Shown: positions 38,387-47,085, counted from the stretch's first letter. The stretch: DNA of 64,000 nt from Phycisphaera sp. (GCA_016125285.1 WGMA01000028.1:124001-188000); one strand, 5' to 3'. The notes: a model not told the origin generated them from the sequence alone. Numbers and translations: made by a program.

Positions 38387-39130
38387 ATGACCACCGTCGC
38401 CATCATCCCCGCACGCTACGCCTCCACGCGCCTGCCCGGCAAGCCGCTGCTCGACGCCACCGGCAAGCCGATGGTCGTGCACGTCATCGAGCAGGCGATG
38501 CTGGCCGAGTCGATCGCCGATGTGCTCGTCGCCACCGACGACCAGCGTATCCACGACGCCGTGCTCGCGCACGGGTTCAGGTCCGTGATGACGCGCGACG
38601 ATCACCCCAACGGCACGTCGCGCGTCGCCGAGGCCGCCGAGTCGCTGCCCGACGACGTCGACCTCATCGTCAACGTGCAGGGCGACGAGCCGCAGATCGA
38701 GCCCGGCGTCATCGACGCCCTCGTCGATCGCATGCGGGCCGGCGACGAGCCGATGGGCACCCTCGCCTCGCACTTCGCCCACGACGAGAACCCCGCCGAC
38801 CCCAACATCGTCAAGCTCGTGACCGACCGCCGCGGCCGGGCGATGTACTTCAGCCGGTCCATCATCCCGTTCGACCGCGACGGCATGGGCGTCCAGCCGC
38901 TCAAGCACCCCGGGCTCTACGCGTACCGCCGTGACTTCCTGCCGGTCTACGTCGCCCTCGAACCGACCCCCAACGAGGAGGCCGAGAAGCTCGAGCAGCT
39001 CCGCGCCCTCGAGCACGGCCACGCCATCGCCGTCGTCCTCGCCGACGTCCGCCACCACGGCATCGACACGCCGGCGCAGTACGAGGCGTTCGTTGCGGCG
39101 TACCGCGCCGAGCGTTCAGGAGACAGGTGA
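38387..39130 (+). CDS. kdsB: 3-deoxy-manno-octulosonate cytidylyltransferase
   Basis: 247 residues. Activates Kdo as CMP-Kdo for lipopolysaccharide synthesis, which implies a gram-negative envelope with Kdo. Motifs: IIPARYASTRLPGKPL (nucleotide loop), VATDDQRI, NVQGDEPQIEP and HPGLYAYRRDFL. TAAAGT (38373-38378) ends 8 nt before the ATG. The last six residues (ERSGDR) and the stop are encoded by a heptamer repeat array, so the natural C-terminus may have been altered by repeat spread. Confidence 0.95.
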   Translation: MTTVAIIPARYASTRLPGKPLLDATGKPMVVHVIEQAMLAESIADVLVATDDQRIHDAVLAHGFRSVMTRDDHPNGTSRVAEAAESLPDDVDLIVNVQGDEPQIEPGVIDALVDRMRAGDEPMGTLASHFAHDENPADPNIVKLVTDRRGRAMYFSRSIIPFDRDGMGVQPLKHPGLYAYRRDFLPVYVALEPTPNEEAEKLEQLRALEHGHAIAVVLADVRHHGIDTPAQYEAFVAAYRAERSGDR

Positions 39131-39171
39131 CAGGAGACAGTCGCATCCATCTGTCTCCTGTCTCCTGTCCC
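39117..39171. repeat. Heptamer repeat pair, GGAGACA type
   Basis: CAGGAGACAGGTGACAGGAG and following bases (39117-39140) face an inverted array of CTGTCTC units (39151-39171), 7-bp period, 10-bp spacer. The kdsB stop (39128-39130) is inside. The arms could form a 20-bp stem and terminate kdsB transcription before pyrG. Confidence 0.75.
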
Positions 39172-39214
39172 CTCGCGACTTTCCCGACAATCTTGCACGC
39201 TTTCAACATCACTC

Positions 39215-39244
39215 TTGCCACGCGACGCGCCAGCGCGTTACAGT
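39215..39244 (+). promoter_or_regulatory. pyrG promoter
   Basis: -35 TTGCCA (39215-39220), 18-bp spacer, -10 TACAGT (39239-39244), ending 5 nt before ATG 39250; the message would be leaderless. No Shine-Dalgarno other than a weak AGGA overlapping the predicted start. Confidence 0.6.
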
Positions 39245-39249
39245 AGGAC

Positions 39250-41085
39250 ATGCCCCACAACGAACCCGACATTCTTGCGTCGGCCGGTCACAAGACCACC
39301 GAAACCGAGTTTTACTCTCCAATTCCCGAGGGATACCAGCGCGGCCGCCACAAATTCGTGGTCGTGATGGGTACCGTCATGAGCGGTCTGGGCAAGGGGA
39401 TATTCTCCTCTTCGCTCGCCAAACTCCTGAAAGACAAAGGCCTGAGGGTCGCCCCCATCAAGATGGAAGGCTACCTCAACCTCGACAGCGGTACGCTCAA
39501 CCCGTACCGCCACGGCGAGGTCTTTGTCCTGGACGACGGCATGGAAACCGACATGGACCTCGGCACCTACGAGCGCATGCTCGATCAGAACCTGACGCGC
39601 GACAACTTCGTGACGTCCGGCCAGATCTACAAACGCGTGCTCGACAAGGAACGCCACGGCGGTTACCTCGGCCGCGACGTCCAGATGATCCCGCACGTCA
39701 CCGGCGAGGTGAAGTACCTGCTGCGCAGCCTCGCGGTCAAGCAGAACGCCGACGTCGTGTTCGTCGAGGTCGGCGGCACCGTCGGCGACTTCGAGAACGG
39801 CTTCTACATCGAGGCCCTCCGCGAGCTCGCCTTCGAGGAAGGCCCCGGCTCCGTGTGCTTCGTCGGCCTGACGTACATCATCTCCCCGCAGGCGCTGGGC
39901 GAGCAGAAGTCCAAGGCCGCGCAGCTCGGCATCAAGCGCATGATGGAGCTCGGCGTCCAGCCGCACATGATCGCCTGCCGCTGCCGCAACGTCGTGACGC
40001 CGAAGGTCATCGAGAAGATCGCGATGTTCTCCAACGTGCCGTCGCGCCGCGTGTTCTCCATGCACGACCGCAAGTCGATCTACTCGATCCCCGAGGCGAT
40101 GCACAAGCAGGGCCTCGACATCGAGATCCTCACGCTGCTCAACCTCCATCAGCAGGTCCAGCCCGCCCACGAGGACGCGGCGCGCCAGGAGTGGAGCGGC
40201 TTCGTCGCCAACCTGAGCACCGACAAACGCAAGTTCACCGTCAACGTCGGCATCACCGGCAAGTACGCCGAGCTGCGCGACGCCTACGCGTCGATCGACA
40301 AGGCCCTTGAGCACTGCGGCGCCAAGCTCTCGGCCAACGTCAAGATCCACTGGCTCGACACCACCGAGATGGACGACGCCTCGCCCGCACGCATCGCCGA
40401 GCAGCTCGAGCCGCTCGACGGCGTGATCGTGCCCGGCGGGTTCGGCCACCGCGGCACCGAGGGCAAGGCCTCGTGCGTCCGCTACTGCCGCGAGAACAAC
40501 ACGCCTTACCTCGGCATCTGCCTCGGCTTCCAGATGGCCGTGATCGACTTCGCCCGCAACGTCTGCGGCCTGGCCGACGCGTCCAGCACCGAATTCAACC
40601 CGCAGACCGCCAACCCCGTCATCAGCGAGCTGCCCGAGCAGAAGAAGATCGAAGGCCTCGGCGGCACCATGCGACTCGGCGGCAAGGACGTGCTGGTCAA
40701 GCCCGGCACGCTCGCCGCGTTCCTCTACGCCGACCACCGCCCGAAGAACAAGGCCGCCGGCGACCCGTTCACCATCCGCGAACGCTTCCGCCACCGCTAC
40801 GAGGTCGACCCCAGCTACATCGAAACCCTCGAATCGCACGGCCTGATCTTCTCCGGCCGCCACCCGCAGCAGCCGATCATGCAGATCCTCGAGCTGCCCA
40901 TCGAGAAGCACCCGTACTTCATCGGCGGCCAGTTCCACCCCGAACTGACCAGCCGTCCGCTGCACCCCTCGCCGCTGTTCATGGGCCTGATGGCCGCGTC
41001 GATCCGCCACGCTCACCCCGACGTGCCCGCCCAGCAGATCTCCACCCGCTGGCTGCCGCTGGCGACCCAGCCCGCCGGCGCGTGA
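39250..41085 (+). CDS. pyrG: CTP synthase
   Basis: 611 residues, longer than the usual 530-550 because of an N-terminal extension of about 30 residues and a longer C-terminus. Makes CTP from UTP and glutamine. The synthetase domain has VVVMGTVMSGLGKGIFSSSLAKLL (P-loop) and IKMEGYLNLDSGTLNP; the glutaminase domain has PGGFGHRGTEGK, GICLGFQMAVIDFARN with the nucleophile Cys, and QFHPE. The P-loop region reads GTVMSGLGKG where most enzymes have GGVVSGLGKG. Confidence 0.97.
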   Translation: MPHNEPDILASAGHKTTETEFYSPIPEGYQRGRHKFVVVMGTVMSGLGKGIFSSSLAKLLKDKGLRVAPIKMEGYLNLDSGTLNPYRHGEVFVLDDGMETDMDLGTYERMLDQNLTRDNFVTSGQIYKRVLDKERHGGYLGRDVQMIPHVTGEVKYLLRSLAVKQNADVVFVEVGGTVGDFENGFYIEALRELAFEEGPGSVCFVGLTYIISPQALGEQKSKAAQLGIKRMMELGVQPHMIACRCRNVVTPKVIEKIAMFSNVPSRRVFSMHDRKSIYSIPEAMHKQGLDIEILTLLNLHQQVQPAHEDAARQEWSGFVANLSTDKRKFTVNVGITGKYAELRDAYASIDKALEHCGAKLSANVKIHWLDTTEMDDASPARIAEQLEPLDGVIVPGGFGHRGTEGKASCVRYCRENNTPYLGICLGFQMAVIDFARNVCGLADASSTEFNPQTANPVISELPEQKKIEGLGGTMRLGGKDVLVKPGTLAAFLYADHRPKNKAAGDPFTIRERFRHRYEVDPSYIETLESHGLIFSGRHPQQPIMQILELPIEKHPYFIGGQFHPELTSRPLHPSPLFMGLMAASIRHAHPDVPAQQISTRWLPLATQPAGA

Positions 41086-41092
41086 CTTGCGC

Positions 41093-41098
41093 TACAAT
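41093..41098 (+). promoter_or_regulatory. Leaderless-type -10 box of the nucleotidyltransferase pair
   Basis: TACAAT ends 6 nt before ATG 41105, so the predicted start of transcription coincides with the start codon. No Shine-Dalgarno is visible. Confidence 0.6.
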
Positions 41099-41104
41099 GA
41101 CGTG

Positions 41105-41374
41105 ATGGAACCGACGAAGGAACTCATCGACGACATCTATCGCGAGAAGGTGCTCCACGCGCGCAGCCGATCGCCTCGGACGAAACTCCTCAGCGGTCCG
41201 CGACTGTTCGAAGCAGCCTGTGAGCGCATGCGCGCCGGGATTCGTTACCAGCATCCGGACTACGACGATGCGGCGGTCGAACACGAACTGCGTCGTCGAC
41301 TCGACATCTCACGCAGACTCGATGATTGGCGAGCCCGCCACGCGGGTGTTGTTCCGACGGAGCCGTCACAATGA
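41105..41374 (+). CDS. Small protein paired with a nucleotidyltransferase
   Basis: 89 residues, mostly helical and strongly charged: TKELIDDIYREKVLHARSRS, GPRLFEAACERMRAGIRYQHPDYDDAAVEHELRRRLDISRRL. No family name can be given, but such a small protein immediately before an AbiEii/MNT-like nucleotidyltransferase, with ATGA stop/start overlap, recalls two-gene toxin-antitoxin-type modules. Cytoplasmic. Likely start 41105 because of the TACAAT-6-ATG arrangement; the frame extends slightly upstream without a better start. Confidence 0.7.
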   Translation: MEPTKELIDDIYREKVLHARSRSPRTKLLSGPRLFEAACERMRAGIRYQHPDYDDAAVEHELRRRLDISRRLDDWRARHAGVVPTEPSQ

Positions 41375-41934
41375 TGGCCGATGAAGCCGTTGTGGCGGTC
41401 ATCGATGCCCTTGAGCAACTCAGCGTGCCATACATGCTCGTCGGTTCACTTTCTTCGAGCTATTGGGGGATTGAACGCTCTACGCGAGACGCCGACTTCA
41501 CCATCAAGCTTGAAGATGTCTCTATCGAGCGCATCGCTCAACAACTGGGGCCATCGTTTCGGATGGACCCGCAGGTGCACTTCGAGGCTATCGCCGGCAA
41601 GACGCGCCACATCGCCCTTGCGGCCGGCACACAATTCCGTATCGACTTTTTCGAGTTGGGTGACGACCCACACGGCTTGTCCGAGTTCCAGCGACGACGG
41701 CAGATGGAGAGCCACGGTCGCACGGCATGGGTGCCCACGCCCGAGGACGTCATCATCGAGAAAGCCCGCTGGTCCAAGCAGGGCGCCCGGCGAAAGGACG
41801 AGGACGACATCATCGGCGTCATCGCCGTCCAGGGCGTCGAGAACCTCGACTGGCAATACATCTACCGCTGGGCCGACGAGCACGGCACGCGCGAGCTGAT
41901 CGAGCGCCTCCGGGCGTCGGTCCCGGAGATTTGA
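41371..41934 (+). CDS. Nucleotidyltransferase-fold protein (AbiEii/DUF6036-like)
   Basis: 187 residues. VGSLSSSYWGIERSTRDADFTI (about 23-44) is the GS...DxD motif of polymerase-beta-type nucleotidyltransferases, and FRIDFFELG (about 90-98) gives the third acidic residue. WVPTPEDVIIEKARWSKQGARRKDEDDIIGV is the C-terminal helical part typical of this group. ATG 41371 overlaps the preceding stop (ATGA). With its small partner it may be a toxin-antitoxin-like pair that modifies tRNA ends or a partner protein; this is inference from the fold and gene arrangement. Confidence 0.75.
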   Translation: MMADEAVVAVIDALEQLSVPYMLVGSLSSSYWGIERSTRDADFTIKLEDVSIERIAQQLGPSFRMDPQVHFEAIAGKTRHIALAAGTQFRIDFFELGDDPHGLSEFQRRRQMESHGRTAWVPTPEDVIIEKARWSKQGARRKDEDDIIGVIAVQGVENLDWQYIYRWADEHGTRELIERLRASVPEI

Positions 41935-41958
41935 TCGGGTCCGGCTTTCTGCTAGCAT
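41931..41958 (+). promoter_or_regulatory. rpsA promoter
   Basis: -35 TTGATC (41931-41936) overlaps the stop of the preceding gene; 16-bp spacer; -10 TAGCAT (41953-41958). Gives a 5' leader of about 155 nt before the GTG at 42119, containing the hairpin CGGTCC-GCGT-GGACCG (41985-42000). Confidence 0.55.
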
Positions 41959-42118
41959 ATTCGGTTCGCCCTCTGTCGGGGAGACGGTCCGCGTGGACCG
42001 ACCGGCGTGGGCAAGTAGCAGGGCGGCCTGGCGTGTCTGTCACGCGAGGTCCGTCGGCCCGAGGCAGTCCGCCGCGTGGTGGACCGGGCAGGATCAAACG
42101 TACAAGGAACTCTCTCTA

Positions 42119-43915
42119 GTGGTTGATTACAATCTCATCCGTCAGCTCGAGCAGGAAGCTCAGACCAATCAGGCCGTCATGGACGAAGCCGAGCAGGTCG
42201 ATCTCAACCTGCTCATGGACAAAGAAACTTCAGACTTCAGCCCCGGCTCCATCCTCGAGGGCACCGTCGTCGGCTTCGCCGGTGACGACGTCGTCGTCGA
42301 CGTGGGCTTCAAGGCCGAGGGCCTGATCAACAAGAACGAATTCGACGACTTCGCCGAGGTCAAGCCCGGCGACAAGATCGAGGTCCTCCTCGAATCGCTC
42401 GAGGCGACCGACGGCGAGATCAGCCTCTCGAAGCGCAAGGCCGACCGCATCCGCGGCTGGGAGCGCATCATCTCCGAGAACGACGAGGGCGACACCGTCG
42501 AAGGCAAGGTCATGCGGAAGATCAAGGGCGGCCTGCTCGTCGACATCGGCGTGCCGGTCTTCCTGCCCGCGTCCCAGGTCGACATCCGTCGTCCCCCGGA
42601 CATCGGCGACTGGGTCGGTCGCGACATCCGCGCCCAGATCCTCAAGATCGACACCGACCGCCGCAACATCGTCATCTCCCGCCGCAAGCTCGTCGAAGAG
42701 GAGCGCGCCGAGAAGCGCGAGAAGCTCCTCGAGAACCTCAAGGAAGGCGACAAGGTCGAGGGCGTGGTCAAGAACATCGCCGACTTCGGCGCGTTCGTCG
42801 ACATCGGCGGGCTCGACGGCCTGCTGCACATCACCGACATGTCGTGGGGCCGCATCAATCACCCCTCCGAACTCGTCAAGATCAACGAGCGGGTCACCAT
42901 CCAGGTGCTCAACATCGATCGCGAGAAGGAGAAGGTCGCGCTGGGCCTCAAGCAGCTCCAGAGCAACCCGTGGGACGAGATCGAAGAGAAGTTCCCCGTC
43001 GGCTCGAAGGTCCGCGGCGTCGTGGTCAACATCGTGTCGTACGGCGCCTTCGTCAAGCTCGAAGAGGGCATCGAGGGCCTCGTGCACATCTCCGAGATGT
43101 CGTGGACCCGTCGCGTCAATCACCCCTCCGAGATGCTCAGCGTCGGCGAAGAGGTTGACGTGGTCGTGCTCGACATCAACAAGGACAAGCAGGAGATCTC
43201 GCTCGGCATCAAGCAGACCGAGGTCAACCCCTGGGAGCTCGTGGCCGACAAGTACCCGCCCGGCACCATCGTCGAGGGCGTCGTCCGCAACCTCACCAAC
43301 TACGGCGCGTTCGTCGAGATCGAGCCCGGCATCGACGGCATGCTGCACGTGTCCGACCTGTCGTGGACCAAGAAGGTCGCGCACCCCAACGAGGTGCTCA
43401 AGAAGGGCGACACCGTCCAGTGCATCGTCCTCGAGGTCGATCAGGACAAGCAGCGCATCAGCCTCGGCATCAAGCAGATGTCCGAAGACCCGTGGATGGA
43501 GGCGATCCCGTCGGCTTACCAGCCCGGCATGATCGTCAAGGGCAAGGTCACGAAGATCACCAACTTCGGTGTCTTCGTCGAGCTCGAGGACGACCTCGAA
43601 GGCCTGCTGCACATCTCCGAGCTGGCTGATCACAAGGTCGAGAACCCGAACGACATCGTTCAGGTCAACCAGGAGCTCGAGGTCAAGATCCTCCGCGTCG
43701 ACATCGAAGAGCGGAAGATCGGCCTGTCCCTCAAGCGTGCCGGCGGCGACATGGACGACATGCCGCAGTCCGTCAGCGGCGACCCGACGCTCATCACCCG
43801 CGGCGGCATGGACGACCACGCCGGCCTGCTCGGCACCGACAAGATCAGCTTCGGCCCAGGCGGCGCGAAGAAGGCCAAGTCGGAGCCCGATGACGCCGAC
43901 GACGACCAGGACTAA
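42119..43915 (+). CDS. rpsA: Ribosomal protein S1
   Basis: 598 residues with six S1 RNA-binding repeats, starting at about residues 38, 123, 210, 297, 384 and 471 (SPGSILEGTVVGF, DEGDTVEGKVMRK, KEGDKVEGVVKNI, PVGSKVRGVVVNI, PPGTIVEGVVRNL, QPGMIVKGKVTKI). It binds mRNA at the 30S platform. GTG 42119 follows AAGGAA at 10-nt spacing. The long structured leader may permit autoregulation, as known for rpsA in E. coli. The C-terminal 50 residues are acidic and low complexity (EPDDADDDQD). Confidence 0.96.
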   Translation: MVDYNLIRQLEQEAQTNQAVMDEAEQVDLNLLMDKETSDFSPGSILEGTVVGFAGDDVVVDVGFKAEGLINKNEFDDFAEVKPGDKIEVLLESLEATDGEISLSKRKADRIRGWERIISENDEGDTVEGKVMRKIKGGLLVDIGVPVFLPASQVDIRRPPDIGDWVGRDIRAQILKIDTDRRNIVISRRKLVEEERAEKREKLLENLKEGDKVEGVVKNIADFGAFVDIGGLDGLLHITDMSWGRINHPSELVKINERVTIQVLNIDREKEKVALGLKQLQSNPWDEIEEKFPVGSKVRGVVVNIVSYGAFVKLEEGIEGLVHISEMSWTRRVNHPSEMLSVGEEVDVVVLDINKDKQEISLGIKQTEVNPWELVADKYPPGTIVEGVVRNLTNYGAFVEIEPGIDGMLHVSDLSWTKKVAHPNEVLKKGDTVQCIVLEVDQDKQRISLGIKQMSEDPWMEAIPSAYQPGMIVKGKVTKITNFGVFVELEDDLEGLLHISELADHKVENPNDIVQVNQELEVKILRVDIEERKIGLSLKRAGGDMDDMPQSVSGDPTLITRGGMDDHAGLLGTDKISFGPGGAKKAKSEPDDADDDQD

Positions 43916-43944
43916 ACCCCGGTCGACATCACCCGACACCCTCA

Positions 43945-43974
43945 ACGGCACACGCACCCGCGTGTGCCGTTTTT
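43945..43974 (+). terminator. rpsA terminator
   Basis: Perfect 11-bp stem ACGGCACACGC (43945-43955) with GCGTGTGCCGT (43960-43970), loop ACCC, followed by TTTT. Confidence 0.95.
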
Positions 43975-43994
43975 CATGCGCGATTGTTGTTGAG

Positions 43995-44135
43995 GTGAAG
44001 CTCGGCGCGCGGGCAAACGACGTCGATCAAATTGCGATGCGCCTTCAGCGCGCCGGTGTTTCAGCCGATGGTGAGATGGTCCGTAAAGGAGGGCGGCGCG
44101 CCGCCTGGGGGATAGACGGCGCGCCGTGGTGGTGA
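43995..44135 (+). CDS. Possible small protein, doubtful
   Basis: 46 codons from GTG 43995, reading VKLGARANDVDQIAMRLQRA then GVSADGEMVRKGGRRAAWGID. The composition is balanced and protein-like, but there is no clear Shine-Dalgarno or promoter box and the start is immediately after the rpsA terminator. The 3' half overlaps two GGCGCGCCG palindromes (44092-44127). The rest of 43975-44262 shows no other coding signal. Confidence 0.2.
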   Translation: MKLGARANDVDQIAMRLQRAGVSADGEMVRKGGRRAAWGIDGAPWW

Positions 44136-44262
44136 GGATTCTGGTTGTCTAACGCGGGGCCGAAGTCCCGCGGATCATTCTTAAAAGGGGGCGACAACAG
44201 ATCCGGGCAATCTGCGGCCGCGCCCCGACCCCGTTTTCCCTCCGTAGAGGGGGAACGTCTGG

Positions 44263-44460
44263 TCAGCCCGCGGCGCGCTTGTTCTGCGCGACCCACGTGT
44301 CGTGGTCGGCGGGCTCGAACTGCTCGTCGTACACCGGCTGGATCAGCTGGTCGGCGAGCTGTTCGGCGTACTTGCTCATCATCGCGACGTCGAGTTGATC
44401 ACGTGCCGGCCCCTTGGCAGAGTCGACCTGATCGTCGTGTTTGCTGTTGCTGGTGGACAT
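44263..44460 (-). CDS. Small acidic protein of unknown function
   Basis: 65 residues from ATG 44460 with a strong AGAGGAG Shine-Dalgarno. Hydrophilic: STSNSKHDDQVDSAKGPARD, then a helical AMMSKYAEQLADQLIQPVYDEQ and ADHDTWVAQNKRAAG. No signal peptide or membrane helix. No family recognised. Neighbours (rpsA, sppA) give no clue; it stands alone on its strand. Confidence 0.6.
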   Translation of the reverse strand: MSTSNSKHDDQVDSAKGPARDQLDVAMMSKYAEQLADQLIQPVYDEQFEPADHDTWVAQNKRAAG

Positions 44461-45048
44461 GAAAAACTCCTCTGCTCGGTACCTGCGGAACGATGAAGCG
44501 GACGGAAATGATCTGCACGGCATGATGGCGTCCCTTACTGACTGACACGGTCGAAATGAACCGGATACGATTTGCGTCAACAACTACAGCGACTCGACCT
44601 TCCGCACCCGGATGTGAAGGGGGCGCGGAGCGGGCGTGACGATCCCGTGGACGCTTGACGCACCGAACGCAACCCCGTCGAGGGCGTCTTCGCGGCCGTT
44701 CGTGAGGTGCACACGACGAACTTCACACGTGTGACATCACAAACAAGATTCACTTGTCATCGTTTACGAGCCGGCGCTGCCTGGCCGTCAGGTAGGAGAG
44801 AATGGATAAGGCCAGATACAAATATCCTGACGATCTTTTGGCTGCGTTTTTGTGGCTCAACTAAGTATAGAACTGTCCCGACTTGCTTATACCAAATATA
44901 GCCCTCGGTCCAATCGGTGTCAAGCATCGATGCGCAATTTACGCTGAAATACAGGCACAATATGCCTGAGTGGATTGATGGCACGTGTGCGTGCTGCGCG
45001 ATGAGTTTCGGGAACCTCGTCGCGCCGCGTTGCCAAGCCGCGCGCGGC
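44461..45048. other. Gene-poor AT-richer interval
   Basis: About 590 bp between the small acidic protein and sppA. Bases 44700-44960 are clearly lower in GC than the surroundings. The only coding candidate is the 20-codon frame at 44802. No repeats, rRNA or tRNA are seen. Confidence 0.5.
44802..44864 (+). CDS. Possible 20-residue peptide in AT-rich island
   Basis: ATG 44802 is preceded by TAGGAGAG; the product is MDKARYKYPDDLLAAFLWLN. The Shine-Dalgarno is good but closely spaced (3 nt). It may be a true micropeptide, or the start of a decayed gene, since the sequence after it is also AT-rich and lacks an open frame. Confidence 0.25.
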   Translation: MDKARYKYPDDLLAAFLWLN

Positions 45049-47085
45049 TCAGCGCGGCAGCACGTAGATCGGCATCGTCAGGTTCACACGCTCGTTCTGG
45101 AACAGGCTCAGCTGCTCGAGGGCCTGCATCACGGCGTCGACGCGCTGCGGCTCGAGGTCGCGCAGGTGCGGCAGCGCGGCGTTGAGCAGCGGCGACACGT
45201 TGCGCGCCGGCGCGACGAGCTGCGCGGCGTTGGGCGCGTCGAGTCCCGTCGTCATGTGCGCGTCGCCCGCGCCGCCCATCAGCATCTCGAGGAAGCCCTT
45301 CGTGCGCGGCAGCACGCGGATCTCGTAGTCGTGGATGTTCGCCTTCTCCGCGGCGAACGCGATCGCGTCGTCGAGCGTGCCGATGCGATCGACGAGCCCG
45401 AGCTCCAGCGCCTGCGCACCGGTGTAGACGCGTCCGCCGGCGAGCTGATCGATCGGCTTCTTGAGCCGGTCGCCGCGGATGTCGGTCACGTGCCTCTTGA
45501 ACACGCCGTACGTTTCGTCCATCCACTTCGTCATGAGCGCGCGCTGCTCGTCGGTGAACGGCGCGGCGGACGACATCATGTCGGCGTTTTTGCCGCGGTC
45601 GTGCGCCTTCCAGTTCACGCCGATGCGTCCCCACATGTCGGTCGTGGCGAACTTGCCGGAGATCACGCCGATCGATCCGGTGAGCGTGGCGCGGTCGGCG
45701 AAGATCGTCTGCGCGGCGCAGGCGACGTAGTACCCGCCGCTGCCGGCGACGTTGCCCATCGACACGACCAGCGGCTTCTTCTCGGCGACGCGCTTCGTGG
45801 CGTCGAGGATGATCTCGCTGGCGACGGCCGACCCGCCGGGCGAGTCGATGCGGAGCACCACGGCCTTGATCGAGTCGTCGCTCGCGACCTGGCTGAGCGT
45901 CTTGCGGAGCGTCGTGCTGAACGCCCCGGCCGTCGCGCCGCCGAACGGGCTGGACTGCTGCTCGCCGGGCATGATCGTGCCCTCGATGTACACCACGGCG
46001 ATCGAGTCCTTGTTCGACACCATCACCTTCGGGCCGCTGAGCAGGTCCATGTAGAACCGCATCAGCCCGGCCGGGCTCGACAGGTCGATGCCCATCGCCT
46101 TCGGCCGGCCGTACCTGGTGTTGAACGCGACCGCGTCGCCGTGCTCCTTCTTGAGTGATGCGACGAAGTCGTCGCGGTGCTCGACGGCGTCGATGATGCC
46201 CGCGGCCTTGGCGCCCTCGGCGGTGTAGATCGCGCCGTCGATCCACTGACGCGCCTTGTCCGCGGTGACCCCACGCCCCTCGGCGATCTGCTTGATGTAG
46301 CTCTCGTAGAGGCTGTCGAACAGCCACGTGGTCATCTTCTCGGCGGCGGGGCTCGGGGCGGTGTTGGTGAACATCTCGCCGGCGGACTTGTACTCACCCA
46401 TGGCGATGAAGTCGGGCGTGACGCCGATCATGTTCAGCAGCCCGCGCAGGTAGGGCGATTCGCCGTGGATGCCGTTGATGATCACGTGGCCGGTCGGCAC
46501 GACGCTGATGCGAGACGCGCCGGCGAGCAGCGCGAGTCGGCCGGTCGTCAGGTAATCGACGTGCGCGTAGATCGGTTTGCCGGCGTCGCGCACGCGCTTC
46601 ATCGCCGCACGCAGCTCCTCGACCTGCGCCCAGCCCATCGACTCGCCGCCGTCCATGATGAACACCACGCCCTTGACCTCGGGGTCGGTCGCGGCCTTGT
46701 TCATCCGCTCGACGAGCTGCTGCAGCGACTCGGAGCCGGCCGTGCCGAAGAACGGGTCGTCCGCGCCGGGCTTCTCGGTGATCGGCCCGTTGAGCTTGAA
46801 CACCGCGACCTCCTCGCCGGGCTTGTTCAGCTCGGCGAGCTTCGCCTGGATCTTCTCCTTGGCGTCGGCGGCGATCTCCTTGGCGCGCTCCGCGGCGTCG
46901 GCGGCCTTTTCTTTGGCGGTCTCGGCCGCGTCCTTGACCTTCTCCTTCGTGGTCTTGTCCGCCTCGGCGGGCTGCTGCTTGTCGGCCTCCTTGGCCAGCG
47001 CGGCGGAGGAGGACAGCGCGGTGATCGGCGTGACGGCGAACGCGACGGCCAGGCCGAGCGCGACGAGGAAGCGGGTCAGGTTCAT
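45049..47085 (-). CDS. sppA: Signal peptide peptidase SppA, long (67K-type)
   Basis: 678 residues with two tandem S49 peptidase domains. The catalytic Lys is K233 (GEYKSAGE) in the first and the nucleophile Ser449 (NVAGSGGYYVA) in the second, the split active site of long SppA. A signal peptide or anchor occupies residues 1-30, followed by an unusual Lys/Ala/Glu helix (about 40-85, KEKAADAAERAKEIAADAKE) that acts as a spacer. It degrades cleaved signal peptides at the membrane. GGAGGAG lies before ATG 47085. Confidence 0.93.
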   Translation of the reverse strand: MNLTRFLVALGLAVAFAVTPITALSSSAALAKEADKQQPAEADKTTKEKVKDAAETAKEKAADAAERAKEIAADAKEKIQAKLAELNKPGEEVAVFKLNGPITEKPGADDPFFGTAGSESLQQLVERMNKAATDPEVKGVVFIMDGGESMGWAQVEELRAAMKRVRDAGKPIYAHVDYLTTGRLALLAGASRISVVPTGHVIINGIHGESPYLRGLLNMIGVTPDFIAMGEYKSAGEMFTNTAPSPAAEKMTTWLFDSLYESYIKQIAEGRGVTADKARQWIDGAIYTAEGAKAAGIIDAVEHRDDFVASLKKEHGDAVAFNTRYGRPKAMGIDLSSPAGLMRFYMDLLSGPKVMVSNKDSIAVVYIEGTIMPGEQQSSPFGGATAGAFSTTLRKTLSQVASDDSIKAVVLRIDSPGGSAVASEIILDATKRVAEKKPLVVSMGNVAGSGGYYVACAAQTIFADRATLTGSIGVISGKFATTDMWGRIGVNWKAHDRGKNADMMSSAAPFTDEQRALMTKWMDETYGVFKRHVTDIRGDRLKKPIDQLAGGRVYTGAQALELGLVDRIGTLDDAIAFAAEKANIHDYEIRVLPRTKGFLEMLMGGAGDAHMTTGLDAPNAAQLVAPARNVSPLLNAALPHLRDLEPQRVDAVMQALEQLSLFQNERVNLTMPIYVLPR

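Noticed and set aside
43569-44135. A 188-codon frame running from inside rpsA past its terminator
   Set aside because: Its first two thirds are a shadow of rpsA; only the last 46 codons are kept as a doubtful small gene.
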